Source of the DNA: Planctomycetota bacterium
GTDB lineage: Bacteria > Planctomycetota > SZUA-567 > JAKLDR01
NCBI GenBank assembly: GCA_022703445.1
Contig: JAKLDR010000019.1
Coordinates: forward strand, 1-54,984
Direction: 5' to 3'
Length of the DNA stretch: 54,984 nucleotides
A program made the translations under genes and the position numbers. Positions 35,005-43,369 of this stretch are shown here, one piece after another (position 1 is the stretch's first letter; every line of letters starts with the position of its first letter). The notes under the pieces were generated by a model, which was given only the letters and a program-made list of their open reading frames with translations, had not been told where the DNA came from and ran no database searches.

Positions 35005-35034
35005 CTGCCAACTGGCAACTGCCAACTGACAACC
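35005..35034. repeat. CTGCCAA heptamer array directly upstream of dinG
   Basis: Units CTGCCAA, CTGGCAA, CTGCCAA, CTGACAA, then CC, running straight into TATAAT at 35035. Only one arm is present. Confidence 0.88.
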
Positions 35035-35040
35035 TATAAT
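35012..35040 (+). promoter_or_regulatory. dinG promoter built partly from heptamer repeat; apparently leaderless
   Basis: A consensus TATAAT (35035-35040) is followed after 8 bases by the GTG start at 35049. The hexamer CTGGCA (35012-35017), one of the repeat units, sits at the ideal 17-base distance for a -35. There is no ribosome site between the -10 and the GTG. Confidence 0.5.
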
Positions 35041-35048
35041 CCCCCTCC

Positions 35049-38000
35049 GTGAAGAAGCCCGCCGCCTTCGTCGCCCTCGACCTCGAGACCACCGGCCTGG
35101 ACAGCCGGCACGACGAGATCATCGAGTTCGGCGCGGCGCGGTTCGAGAAGGGCCAACTCGTCGCGACATTCTCGAAGCTGGCCCGGCCCTCGCGCGCGTT
35201 GCCCAGGGCGGTGGAACTGCTCACCGGCATCACCGACCAGGAGCTGGCCGCCGCGCCGCTCCTGGCCGACGTCCTCCCTGAGTTCCTCGAGTTCCTGGGC
35301 GACGACCCGCTCGTCGCCCACAACTCGCCCTTCGACGCCGGGTTCCTCGAGGAGGCCACCGGCCGGCGCTTCCGGCGGGAGGTGCTCGACAGCCTGGAGC
35401 TCTCGCGCATAGTCATGCCCGAGGCGCCCAGCCACTCGCTCGAGAAGCTCGCCAAGCAGCTCGGGCTGCCGTCCGAGCGGCACCACCGGGCGGCCGACGA
35501 CGCCGAGCTCTGCGGGCGGCTGTGGCTCGTCCTCCTCGAGAAGCTCGGGGAGCTGCCGCTGCCCGTGCTCACCGAGATGAACTGGCTGGTGGGGCCACTG
35601 GGGCACCCGCTCGGCAAGCTGTTGGCCGACGCCGAGAAGGCCGCTCTCGGCGAGAAGCTCGACTCCGGCGAGCCGGAATACGCGGCGCTGCTCCGCTCGC
35701 GGCGGGGGCCGCGGCCTGAGACGAAGCCCGAGGAATCCGAAGAGCTCCCCGAGCCGGCTCCGCTCGACCCGAAGAAGCTCGCCGCCGAGCTCGACGCCGG
35801 CGGGGCGCTCTCCCGGACGCTCTCCGGCTACGAGGCGCGGCCCGAGCAGCTCCGGATGTGCCGGGCGGTGGCCGAGAGCTTCAACGCCGGGCGGCACCTG
35901 GTCGTCGAAGCCGGAACGGGCGTGGGCAAGTCCCTGGCCTACCTGCTCCCCGCCGCGGTCTGGGCGGCCGGCGGCCGGCGCGTGGTGGTCAGCACCAACA
36001 CCAAGAACTTGCAGTCGCAGCTCTTCGGCAAAGATCTGCCGCTCCTCGAGAAGGCGCTCGGCCGGCCGGTGGAGGCGGCGCTCCTCAAGGGGCGGCGGAA
36101 TTACCTCTGCCTCCGGAAGCTGCTCTACGTCCTGCGCGAGGCCCAGAGCGAGCTCGACGACGTCGAGCGCGGCGCGCTGCTCCCCGCCATCGTCTGGGCC
36201 GCGCGGACGCCCACGGGCGACCTGGCCGACTGCTCGCCGCTCTTCCGGCCCGACGCCCGGGACCTGGTCGAGAAGCTGACCACCGACGGCCCGGACTGCC
36301 TGGGCCGGGCCTGCAAGCAGCGCGGGGGCTGTTTCCTGTGGGCGGCGCGCGAGCGGGCCCAGGCCGCGCGGATCGTGGTCGCGAACCACGCCCTGGTCCT
36401 GGCCGACCTCGACAACGAGACGCCGGTCCTGCCGCCGCACCAGGAGCTGGTCTTCGACGAGGCCCACAACCTCGAGGCCGCCGCGACCGACAGCATGTCG
36501 GTGCGCCTGGGCGCCTGGCGCTTCTACCGCGCGTTCAACCGGCTCTTCAAGTACCGCCGCGGCGGCTCGGGCAAGCGCCGCTCCCGCCGCCGCTCGGCCG
36601 GCGCCGACGAGCCAGCCGGGACGGGCCTGCTGCCCTCGCTCTTCGAGCAGTGCTCGCGCTCGCGCGGCCGCGCGGCGGCCGGCTTCCTCGACCGGCTGGT
36701 CGACGACGCCCAGAGCTGCGCCGGGCGGCTGGTCGAGGCGAACGACGCCGTCAGCACCTTCTTCGTCGCGCTCAAGGGCCTGTGGCTCGCCGGCAAGGAC
36801 TGGGACAAGCTGCGCTACTCGGCCGGGACCCGCCGCGCCGACCTCTGGGAGGCGCCGGTCGAGGCCAAGATGGCGCTGGTCTCGCGCCTGGCCGGGGTCA
36901 AGGAGCTGCTCGAGCGTATGGCCGCGATGCTCGCCGACGACCCGGAGGCCGAGAACCTCTCGCGGTCCGACGAGCTCGGCCGGGACATGCTCGCCGCGCT
37001 CGGTCGGATCAACGAGCTCATCGAGGATCTCGAGTTCACCGTCCGCGGCGAAGACCCCAAGTTCGTCTACTGGGCGGAGCTCGGCGGCCAGGAGCGCGAC
37101 CAGCCCGAACTCCTGGCCGCGCCGCTCGAGGTCGCGCCGCAGCTGGCCGCGCGGCTCTTCGGCCAGAAGCGCGCCTGCATCCTCTGCTCGGCGACGATGA
37201 CCGTCGGGAAGAAGTTCGATTACCAGGTGAGTCGGTTGGGCTTGGATCTGCTCGGAGAAGTTCCGAGTTCCGAGTCCCGCGCACCGGGTTCGGAGGACGA
37301 AATCCGGGAGCCCGAGGTTGAGTACGAGGAACCGCCGGAACCCGGCGACCTGCCTCGTCGTCAGAGCCACCAACTCAGAACTCGGAACCCGGAACCCGGT
37401 ACCAGAGCGTTCGACACGCTGCTCCTGGGCACGCCCTTCAACTTCGGCAAGCAGTGCCTGGCGCTCGTCCCGGCCTGGCTCTCCGAGCCGGGCTACGCCG
37501 AGACCGGCCGGAACAGCGCCGAGCTCACCGCCATGCTCGCCGGGCTCTTCAAGGCGACCCACGGTCGGGGCATGGTGCTCTTCACGAGCTACGCGGCGCT
37601 CGACGAGGTCTACCGCGACCTCCGGCCGGCCTTGGAGAGCGAGGGCATCGCCGTGCTGGCCCAGGGGCGGGACGGCTCGCGCGAGAGCCTGCTCGCCGCG
37701 CTCCAGGGCGAGGAGCCGGTGGTGCTCCTGGGGGCGAGCTCCTTCTGGGAGGGGGTCGACGTGCGCGGCCCGGCGCTCTCGGCGCTGGTCCTGGCTCGGG
37801 TGCCTTTCCAGGTTCATACGGAGCCGCTCTTCCAGGCCCGGGGCGAGCTCATCGAACGCCGCGGGCACAGTTCCTTCATGGAGTACTCGCTCCCCGAGGC
37901 GGTCCTCAAGTTCCGCCAGGGCTTCGGCCGCCTGATACGCAGCAAGACCGACCGCGGCGTGGCGGTCCTGGCCGACAAGCGGCTGGTCTCCAAGCGCTAC

Positions 38001-38105
38001 GGCTCGGTCTTCCTGAACTCCCTGCCGGTCCGCCCAAGGGTCGTGGCCAACGCGGAGCAGATGGTCAGGCAGGTGGAGGACTTCCTGGGAAGACAGGAGC
38101 CGTAG
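35049..38105 (+). CDS. dinG: DnaQ-type exonuclease fused to DinG-family helicase
   Basis: 1018 residues from a GTG. The N-terminus is a 3'-5' exonuclease (DLETTG at about 11-16, HNSPFDAGFL, and HHRAADDAELC as the ExoIII motif). The C-terminal part is an XPD/DinG superfamily 2 helicase: Walker A EAGTGVGKS near 286, DEAH box VFDEAHNLE near 469, and GASSFWEGVD and FRQGFGRLIRS near the end. Cysteines in RRNYLC, CLGRAC and GGC are placed for the 4Fe-4S cluster. The same fusion is known as DinG in Firmicutes. At about 737-785 an in-frame Glu/Pro/Arg-rich segment is encoded by inverted heptamer repeats. Likely role: unwinding damaged or structured DNA. Confidence 0.92.
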   Translation: MKKPAAFVALDLETTGLDSRHDEIIEFGAARFEKGQLVATFSKLARPSRALPRAVELLTGITDQELAAAPLLADVLPEFLEFLGDDPLVAHNSPFDAGFLEEATGRRFRREVLDSLELSRIVMPEAPSHSLEKLAKQLGLPSERHHRAADDAELCGRLWLVLLEKLGELPLPVLTEMNWLVGPLGHPLGKLLADAEKAALGEKLDSGEPEYAALLRSRRGPRPETKPEESEELPEPAPLDPKKLAAELDAGGALSRTLSGYEARPEQLRMCRAVAESFNAGRHLVVEAGTGVGKSLAYLLPAAVWAAGGRRVVVSTNTKNLQSQLFGKDLPLLEKALGRPVEAALLKGRRNYLCLRKLLYVLREAQSELDDVERGALLPAIVWAARTPTGDLADCSPLFRPDARDLVEKLTTDGPDCLGRACKQRGGCFLWAARERAQAARIVVANHALVLADLDNETPVLPPHQELVFDEAHNLEAAATDSMSVRLGAWRFYRAFNRLFKYRRGGSGKRRSRRRSAGADEPAGTGLLPSLFEQCSRSRGRAAAGFLDRLVDDAQSCAGRLVEANDAVSTFFVALKGLWLAGKDWDKLRYSAGTRRADLWEAPVEAKMALVSRLAGVKELLERMAAMLADDPEAENLSRSDELGRDMLAALGRINELIEDLEFTVRGEDPKFVYWAELGGQERDQPELLAAPLEVAPQLAARLFGQKRACILCSATMTVGKKFDYQVSRLGLDLLGEVPSSESRAPGSEDEIREPEVEYEEPPEPGDLPRRQSHQLRTRNPEPGTRAFDTLLLGTPFNFGKQCLALVPAWLSEPGYAETGRNSAELTAMLAGLFKATHGRGMVLFTSYAALDEVYRDLRPALESEGIAVLAQGRDGSRESLLAALQGEEPVVLLGASSFWEGVDVRGPALSALVLARVPFQVHTEPLFQARGELIERRGHSSFMEYSLPEAVLKFRQGFGRLIRSKTDRGVAVLADKRLVSKRYGSVFLNSLPVRPRVVANAEQMVRQVEDFLGRQEP
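37258..37403. repeat. Inverted heptamer element inside dinG
   Basis: Left arm units AAGTTCC, GAGTTCC, GAGTCCC, then GCGCACC and GGGTTCG (37258-37292). Right arm AACTCAG, AACTCGG, AACCCGG, AACCCGG, TACC (37372-37403). The arms are reverse complements in consensus. About 80 bases of Glu/Pro-coding sequence lie between. Everything is in frame with the helicase. Confidence 0.85.
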
Positions 38106-38106
38106 C

Positions 38107-38137
38107 TCCAGCTGCCGCCTGCGCGAGGACAGCTGGA
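38107..38137 (+). terminator. Weak hairpin after dinG
   Basis: An 8-bp perfect stem (TCCAGCTG with CAGCTGGA) and a 15-base loop, two bases after the dinG stop. No T-run, so its role as a terminator is doubtful. Confidence 0.35.
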
Positions 38138-38151
38138 TGCCACCGCAGATA

Positions 38152-38167
38152 CGGACTGGTCAGTCCG
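38152..38167. promoter_or_regulatory. Upstream half-site pair resembling the tetR operator
   Basis: CGGACTG and CAGTCCG with 2 bases between, the same half-sites as in the operator at 38274-38295 but 4 bases closer together. The centres are 125 bases apart. It may be an auxiliary site, or a remnant that cannot hold the dimer because of the spacing. Confidence 0.5.
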
Positions 38168-38244
38168 CTATCGATTTCCAGCACAGCTTCTACCTCGCCA
38201 ACATACGCCCTTACGTATCTTGCGTGATTTATCAAAGAATCGTG

Positions 38245-38272
38245 TTGACCGATAATCACTGTGCGCTATAAT
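38245..38272 (+). promoter_or_regulatory. Strong sigma70 promoter of tetR
   Basis: TTGACC (38245-38250), a 16-base spacer and a consensus TATAAT (38267-38272). The local sequence is AT-rich compared with the surroundings. Transcription should begin near 38279, inside the operator. Confidence 0.88.
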
Positions 38273-38273
38273 C

Positions 38274-38295
38274 GCGGACTGACCGGTCAGTCCGC
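38274..38295. promoter_or_regulatory. Perfect 22-bp palindromic operator over the tetR start site
   Basis: The arm GCGGACTGACC is followed at once by its exact reverse complement. It lies one base after the -10 and ends directly before AGGAG, the ribosome site of tetR. A bound TetR dimer would block promoter clearance, so autorepression is expected. Confidence 0.9.
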
Positions 38296-38305
38296 AGGAG
38301 ATGAC

Positions 38306-39034
38306 ATGAGCCAGGAACCAGACGCTCCCCAGACAATTGCCGCTTCACCTCAGCCCGCCGAGCAGGCCCAGGCGGAGAGCCCTCTCTGCAAGGCCCGCAA
38401 GCAGCAGAAGATTCTGGAGGCCGCCGCCCGGGCGTTCGCCGGACAGGACTTCCACAAGGTGCGCACCGACGACATCGCCGCGGCTGCCGGCGTTGGCAAG
38501 GGAACCCTCTTTCGCTACTTCGCCGGCAAGGAAGAGCTCTTCGTCGCCACCATGGTCTACTCCGTGGAGGTGGCCTCCGCCGAGATGGACCGCGCCCTGG
38601 CCGGCATCTACGGGCCGCAGGAGCGCCTGGAGACCGCCTGCCGGCAGTTGGTGGACTTCTACCAGAAGAACGAGTGCCTCTTCCAGCTGCTGCACGGGGA
38701 CAAGGCCCTGCACGATCAGCCGCGCCACGCCGAGTTCCACGCCCGGCTGCAGCAGCAGCGCGACAAGATCGCCCAGATCCTCCGCGACGGCCAGGCCGCC
38801 GGCTGCTTCCGTCAGAAGTTCGACGCGGCCGTGGCCGCCAGGCTGCTCTTCGGGATGATGCGCACCGCCATGCGAGTCCCGGAGTTCAAGGACCGCCCGG
38901 CCGACGAGATCGCCGGCACGCTGCTCGACCTCTTCCTGAGAGGGGCCGGCAAGGGCCATGCCCAGTGCCGGCCGACCGCCGGCGCGCCGGCCGCGCCATC
39001 CGGCGAGGCGCCCCCCGGCGGCGTGGGGGGCTGA
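38306..39034 (+). CDS. TetR-family transcriptional regulator
   Basis: 242 residues from the ATG at 38306, five bases after AGGAG; an in-frame ATG at 38261 lies upstream of the -10 and is excluded. A polar 30-residue N-terminal extension precedes the TetR helix-turn-helix: KQQKILEAAARAFAGQDFHKVRTDDIAAAAGVGKGTLFRYFAGKEELF (about 34-81), a textbook match given here only by its span and ends. The ligand domain is all-helical with no family-specific signature, followed by a Pro/Gly tail. It sits behind its own palindromic operator and directly ahead of an ABC exporter, so it most likely represses itself and that exporter in response to a toxic compound. Confidence 0.93.
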   Translation: MSQEPDAPQTIAASPQPAEQAQAESPLCKARKQQKILEAAARAFAGQDFHKVRTDDIAAAAGVGKGTLFRYFAGKEELFVATMVYSVEVASAEMDRALAGIYGPQERLETACRQLVDFYQKNECLFQLLHGDKALHDQPRHAEFHARLQQQRDKIAQILRDGQAAGCFRQKFDAAVAARLLFGMMRTAMRVPEFKDRPADEIAGTLLDLFLRGAGKGHAQCRPTAGAPAAPSGEAPPGGVGG

Positions 39035-39043
39035 CTCCGGCCC

Positions 39044-39085
39044 GTGACCGGCAACCAGCAACCCACAACCCCCAACCCGTAACCG
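39044..39085. repeat. Heptamer array between tetR and the ABC exporter
   Basis: Six units: GTGACCG, GCAACCA, GCAACCC, ACAACCC, CCAACCC, GTAACCG. There is no inverted arm. It ends 12 bases before the exporter ATG and lies close to where the ribosome site (GAGG) must be. Confidence 0.85.
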
Positions 39086-39097
39086 AGGTCCTCACAG

Positions 39098-41098
39098 ATG
39101 CCGCAGATCAAGTTCCCGCCGAACGTCGATCCCGAGAAGCAGAACCTCTGGCGCACCTCCCGGGGCCGCGGCCGGGATCGTTACCTCAAGGACTCCGACG
39201 CGGTCATCGAGCGCCGCCCGGTCACCTGGCCGTACATCAAGCGCTTCCTGGGCGAGGTGCGGCCGATGCGCGCCCACGTCATCGCCGCCGTCGCCCTCAT
39301 GCCGCTGGCCGCGGCCGGGGCGGCGATCATGCCGGTGGCCAGCAAGGTGCTCTTCGACGGCGTCATACCCCTGGCCGCCGGAAAGACCGAAACCCTGGCC
39401 GGGCGTTCCAGCGAGCTTCCCGTCCTGCTCGGCCGCTACTTCCCGAGCGGCGACCTGACCATCATCCCGGCCTTCATGGGCGCGCTGGCGCTGCTGGCCG
39501 CGGCCTCGCTGGCCATCGGCTTCCTGATGCGCTACCTGATGATGACCGCCGGGGAGCGCCTGGTCACCCAGATGCGCCACAAGCTGCACGACCACATCCA
39601 GTTCCTGTCCATCCGCTACATCGAGGACACCCAGGTCGGCGGGATCATCAGCCGGGTGATGAGCGACGTCGGCGAGGTGCGCAGCCTGCTCTTCGGCGGC
39701 TTCCTCAACTTCGCCGTCAACGTGGTGCGCATGCTGGTGCTGCTCGGCGTGCTCTTCTACCTCGACTGGTGGATGACCCTGGCCAGCATCGTGCTGGTCC
39801 CCGGCTACACCGTCGTCTTCCTGCGCTTCCGGAAGCGCCTGCGTCCGGCCTGGCGGCACATCCGCGAGGAGGTCTCGCGTCTCACCGCCCGGGTGGCCGA
39901 GGTCTTCGGCGGCGCCAGGGTGGTCAAGGCCTTCGTCCAGGAGCGCCGCGAGAACGGCATCTTCTTCAAGTGGTGCAACGACCTGATGCGCAAGAACATG
40001 CGCGTTCACCGCCTGCACCTGGGCATGCACTCCAGCGCCGACGGCGTGGCCCAGATGAGCCGCGTGCTGGTGCTGGGCCTGGGCGCCTGGCGGGTGGTCG
40101 ACGGACAGATCTCGGCCGGCGACCTGCTGGCCTTCACCGGCATGCTCTTCATGTTCTTCGACCCGATGGTCGAGGCCGTGCAGATCAACAACCAGCTGCA
40201 GCAGGCCATGGCCTCGGTCGAGCGCATCTATGACGTGCTCGACCGCAAGCCCGAGGTCCAGGAGCGCCCGGCGGCGCTGCGCGTCGGGCGGCTCGAGGGC
40301 CGGGTGGAGTTCGAGAACGTGGCGTTCCGCTACAACCGCGAGGCCGCCAAGAAGACGCTGGACGAAGTCTCCTTCGCCATCGCCCCCGGCGAGTGCCTGG
40401 CGGTGGTCGGCGCCTCGGGCGCGGGCAAGACCACGCTCACCAACCTGCTCGCGCGGCTCTACGACGTCGAGTCCGGGCGGGTGCTGGTCGACGGCCGCGA
40501 CATCCGCGACCTGGAGCTGGCGCCCTACCGCCGGAACCTGGCAGTGGTCCTCCAAGACACCTGGCTCTTCAACGGCACGGTGCGCGAGAACATCGCCTAC
40601 GCCCGGCCGGACGCCACCGAGGAGGAGGTCCGCCGCGCGGCCGAGCAGGCCAACGCCCTGGAGTTCATCGAGAAGCTGCCCAAGGGCTTCGCCGAGCCGG
40701 TCGGAGAGCGCGGCGTCAAGCTCTCCGGCGGCCAGAAGCAGCGCGTGGCCATCGCCCGGGCGATCCTGGCCGACCCGCGCATCCTGATCCTCGACGAGGC
40801 CACGAGCTCCCTGGACAGCCGCGCCGAAAGCCTCATCCAGGAGGCCCTCGAACGGCTGATGAAGGGCCGCACCACGCTGGTCATCGCCCACCGCCTGTCG
40901 ACCATCACCAACGCCGACCGGATCCTGGTGCTGGAGGACGGGCGCATCGCCGAGACCGGCACGCACGATCAGCTCCTCGCCAGCCGCGGCGCCTACTACC
41001 GGATGTTCATGGAGCAGTACGGCAAGGTGAAGTTCCTGCGCCGGGCGGTGGAGCAGAAGGTCGGCGAGCTGGCCGCGCTCCCGGCGAGCGCGGAGTGA
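39098..41098 (+). CDS. ABC exporter, MsbA/multidrug type (fused membrane and ATPase domains)
   Basis: 666 residues. The N-terminal membrane domain has six helices (about 65-350); the loop between the first two is enlarged by about 35 residues (LAGRSSELPVLLGRYFPSGD). The ATPase domain has Walker A GASGAGKTT near 438-446, signature LSGGQKQR near 541, Walker B ILILDEATS near 563 and the switch His in VIAHRLST. All motifs are intact. It works as a homodimer pumping lipids, drugs or peptides out. Being behind tetR with a 63-base gap, it is probably controlled by the 38274 operator. It could also be a lipid flippase, as sequence alone cannot tell. Confidence 0.92.
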   Translation: MPQIKFPPNVDPEKQNLWRTSRGRGRDRYLKDSDAVIERRPVTWPYIKRFLGEVRPMRAHVIAAVALMPLAAAGAAIMPVASKVLFDGVIPLAAGKTETLAGRSSELPVLLGRYFPSGDLTIIPAFMGALALLAAASLAIGFLMRYLMMTAGERLVTQMRHKLHDHIQFLSIRYIEDTQVGGIISRVMSDVGEVRSLLFGGFLNFAVNVVRMLVLLGVLFYLDWWMTLASIVLVPGYTVVFLRFRKRLRPAWRHIREEVSRLTARVAEVFGGARVVKAFVQERRENGIFFKWCNDLMRKNMRVHRLHLGMHSSADGVAQMSRVLVLGLGAWRVVDGQISAGDLLAFTGMLFMFFDPMVEAVQINNQLQQAMASVERIYDVLDRKPEVQERPAALRVGRLEGRVEFENVAFRYNREAAKKTLDEVSFAIAPGECLAVVGASGAGKTTLTNLLARLYDVESGRVLVDGRDIRDLELAPYRRNLAVVLQDTWLFNGTVRENIAYARPDATEEEVRRAAEQANALEFIEKLPKGFAEPVGERGVKLSGGQKQRVAIARAILADPRILILDEATSSLDSRAESLIQEALERLMKGRTTLVIAHRLSTITNADRILVLEDGRIAETGTHDQLLASRGAYYRMFMEQYGKVKFLRRAVEQKVGELAALPASAE

Positions 41099-41105
41099 GC
41101 CGGCC

Positions 41106-42113
41106 ATGACCATCAGGAACGCCCGCCGGGTCCGCCCGGTCGAGATCGTCGTCCTCTCCGCGGCGCTGGTGCTGACCGCGTTAGCCTGGATGCGCTGCTC
41201 GCCGCACAAACCGCCGGGCGCGTCGGCTCAGCCGCCCGTTCAGCGGTCCGCTCCGGATGTCCAGGCGGCTCCCGTCACGAAGCCGGCTGGCCCCTCGGCC
41301 GCGGACGCCGCCGCCAGGACCGTCCGCGTCGCCGCCATGCAGATGTACAGCCGCTTCGCCGACCCGGCGGCCAACCGCGACCGGATGGAGAAGCTCGCCC
41401 GCGAGGCCGCCAAGGGCGGCGCCAAGATCATCGTCTTCCCGGAGGCCGCGGTCCAGGGCTACGTCTCCCCCAAGTTCGAGCTCTGGACCGACCCGAAGCG
41501 CCGGCCCGGTGAGGGCAAGTCGCTGGAGGGCTTCGCCGAGCCGGCCGACGGCGAGTCGGCCAGGCGCTTCGGGAAGCTTGCCGCGGAGCTCAAGGTCCAC
41601 CTGGTCGTTCCGTTCATAGAGCGCGCCGAGACTGACGGCGGGGTCAAGTACTTCAACTCGCTGCTGCTCTTCGGCCCGGACGGGAAGCGGCTGCTGCACT
41701 ACCGCAAGATCAATCCCTGGCCGCGGGCCGAGGCCACCTGGGCGGCCGACGGCGACCGGGGCCTGGCCTTCGTCGACACCGAGCACGGCCGGCTGGGCCT
41801 CCTGATCTGCTACGACATCCACTCGGTGGCCCAGAGGCTCGCCGCCGAGAAGGTCGACACCCTGCTCTACGCCATCGCCTGGGTGGACGCCAAGCCCGCG
41901 CGCTGGTTCGGAGAGCGCCTGCCGGACAAGGCCAAGGCCCTGGGCGTCAACATCGTCGCCGCCAACTGGACCTTCCCGGAGAGCGACCGCCTGATCGACC
42001 CCGGCTACGGCTATTCGCGGGTGATAGCGAAGGACGGCAGGGTCCTGGCCGAGGCCAAGGCCGAGCTGGCCGAGGAGATCGTCTACGCGGAGCTGCCGGT
42101 CGGGAGCCGCTGA
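41106..42113 (+). CDS. Carbon-nitrogen hydrolase (nitrilase superfamily), exported
   Basis: 335 residues. The N-terminus (VEIVVLSAALVLTALAWMRC) is a signal anchor or an atypical lipoprotein signal, followed by an Ala/Pro linker to about 75. The nitrilase triad is complete: Glu in VFPEAAVQGY (near 113), Lys in HYRKINPWP (near 200) and Cys in LLICYDIHS (near 235). Most relatives hydrolyse amides (for example N-carbamoyl compounds) in the cytoplasm; an exported form is less common. It begins 7 bases after the exporter stop and is probably in its operon. Its TGA is the first base group of a compound repeat element. Confidence 0.87.
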   Translation: MTIRNARRVRPVEIVVLSAALVLTALAWMRCSPHKPPGASAQPPVQRSAPDVQAAPVTKPAGPSAADAAARTVRVAAMQMYSRFADPAANRDRMEKLAREAAKGGAKIIVFPEAAVQGYVSPKFELWTDPKRRPGEGKSLEGFAEPADGESARRFGKLAAELKVHLVVPFIERAETDGGVKYFNSLLLFGPDGKRLLHYRKINPWPRAEATWAADGDRGLAFVDTEHGRLGLLICYDIHSVAQRLAAEKVDTLLYAIAWVDAKPARWFGERLPDKAKALGVNIVAANWTFPESDRLIDPGYGYSRVIAKDGRVLAEAKAELAEEIVYAELPVGSR

Positions 42114-42305
42114 GAACGGCCGGCTTTCGGCATTCGGCTTTGGGCTTTGGGGGCAACAACGGCAGTTCTCACGCCAAGCCGCTAAGCGCAAGAAGGGCAG
42201 TGCTGTTCTTGGCGTTCTTTGCGCCTTGGCGTGAAGAAGACAACATACTCTGGGCTCTGGAGTGTTAGCTGTTCCCAAAGCCCAAGGCCCAAGGCCTAAA
42301 GCCCG
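42114..42305. repeat. Nested repeat element: heptamer outer arms, nonamer-type inner arms
   Basis: Outer left arm: CGGCTTT, CGGCATT, CGGCTTT, GGGCTTT (42121-42148). Outer right arm: CCCAAAG, CCCAAGG, CCCAAGG, CCTAAAG, CCCG (42274-42305). Inside is a second inverted pair: CACGCCAAG at 42170-42178 and CTTGGCGTG at 42225-42233, each extended by degenerate copies. It fills the whole gap between two convergent genes and supplies the TAG stop of the AraC gene. Confidence 0.9.
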
Positions 42306-43285
42306 CTCGTCGCCCGCTTCTCTCCCTGGCCCGAGGCGTAGGCCGCCGGCGTCTTGCCCGTCGCCGCCTTGAAGAGCCGGCAGAAGTAGGCGGCGTCCGG
42401 CACGCCGCAGAGGGCGGCCACGCTCTTGACGGAGAGGTCGCGGCGCTCGCGGAGCAGATGCCTGGCCTTATCCAGCCGCGCCGCGGAGATGAACTGCCCG
42501 ACGGCCCGGCCCTCGCGCTCTCTGAACACCCGGTTGAGGTGCCGCGGGCTCACGCCCAGATGGCGCGCCGCGTCAGCCAGGGAGATGTTCATGGCCAGGT
42601 TGGCCTCGATGAAGGCCTTGGCCTGCAGGAAGAGCTGCGCGGCCCGCGGGCCGCCCCCCGCTGCGGCCGCGCCGCCGGGGGCCGAGCGCAAGCCCAGCGC
42701 GCCGGCCAGCTGCCGGAAGACCAGCGTCAGGACGAGCTGCACGTACGCCACCGCGGCGGCCTCCCGGTAGGCCCCCTCGCCGCGCACCTCGGCGAGCAGC
42801 GCGGTGAAGGCCCGCCCCAGCTCGGCCGGCGGCCGGAAGCGGTAGCCCAGCCGCGCGGCGGCCTCGCCCAGCCCGAAGGCCAGGCCCGCGGGATCCTCGG
42901 CGGCCGGAGAGACGCCGAGCAAGAAGCCCAGGAGCGCGGTCCCGCCGGCGGCGCAGCGCCAGCCGTGGACGACCTCCGGCGGCATGCAGAAGATCTCGCC
43001 CCTCCGCACCGGGATCTTCCGCCCCCGGATCTCGTAGTCCATGGAGCCGGCCAGGACGAAGGTGACCTCCAGGAAGGGGTGCAGGTGGTAGCGCGCCTGG
43101 CTCCCCCGGGGCGGGCAGGTCAGATGCAGGATGGCCGGCCGGATCGTCATATTCCCCAGGGAGAGCGGGCCCATGGCCGCGACCGCCCCGGCCAGCCGCA
43201 CATTCTCCACGGCGCCGGCCTGGTCGAAGGGGCTGGCCAGGGCGCGGGTGGGCCCCAGGAATCCCAGGCGCGCGGCGGCAGCCAT
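42296..43285 (-). CDS. AraC-family transcriptional regulator with cupin sensor domain
   Basis: 329 residues; AGGAGG lies 8-9 bases before the ATG. The N-terminal half holds a cupin-like sensor, with YHLHPFLEVTFVLAGSMDYEIRG split around residue 75 and RRGEIFCMPPEVVHGW. The C-terminal AraC domain (about 220-320) has two helix-turn-helix units: MNISLADAARHLGVSPRHLNRVF and SVKSVAALCGVPDAAYFCRLFK, the latter with the family signature. It is divergent from the sialidase-like operon and is its likely activator, sensing a sugar. The final Gly-Leu-stop is encoded by repeat units. Confidence 0.92.
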   Translation of the reverse strand: MAAAARLGFLGPTRALASPFDQAGAVENVRLAGAVAAMGPLSLGNMTIRPAILHLTCPPRGSQARYHLHPFLEVTFVLAGSMDYEIRGRKIPVRRGEIFCMPPEVVHGWRCAAGGTALLGFLLGVSPAAEDPAGLAFGLGEAAARLGYRFRPPAELGRAFTALLAEVRGEGAYREAAAVAYVQLVLTLVFRQLAGALGLRSAPGGAAAAGGGPRAAQLFLQAKAFIEANLAMNISLADAARHLGVSPRHLNRVFREREGRAVGQFISAARLDKARHLLRERRDLSVKSVAALCGVPDAAYFCRLFKAATGKTPAAYASGQGEKRATSGL

Positions 43286-43311
43286 GTCCGGATCCTCCTA
43301 TTCTTGTCCGC

Positions 43312-43339
43312 ATTGTACGTCTGCCGCTCGGGCCCGCAA
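43312..43339 (-). promoter_or_regulatory. Promoter of the AraC gene
   Basis: Minus strand TTGCGG (43334-43339), a 16-base spacer and TACAAT (43312-43317), 27 bases before the ATG at 43285. Confidence 0.55.
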
Positions 43340-43349
43340 GGGGTATGAT
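43321..43349 (+). promoter_or_regulatory. Weak promoter of the sialidase-like operon, overlapping the AraC promoter
   Basis: A good TATGAT (43344-43349) with only CTGCCG at 17 bases upstream. A weak -35 suits an operon that needs an activator. The two promoters overlap back to back, so AraC binding could affect both. Confidence 0.4.
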
Positions 43350-43369
43350 TCTCCTGGAGGACGAACCCG

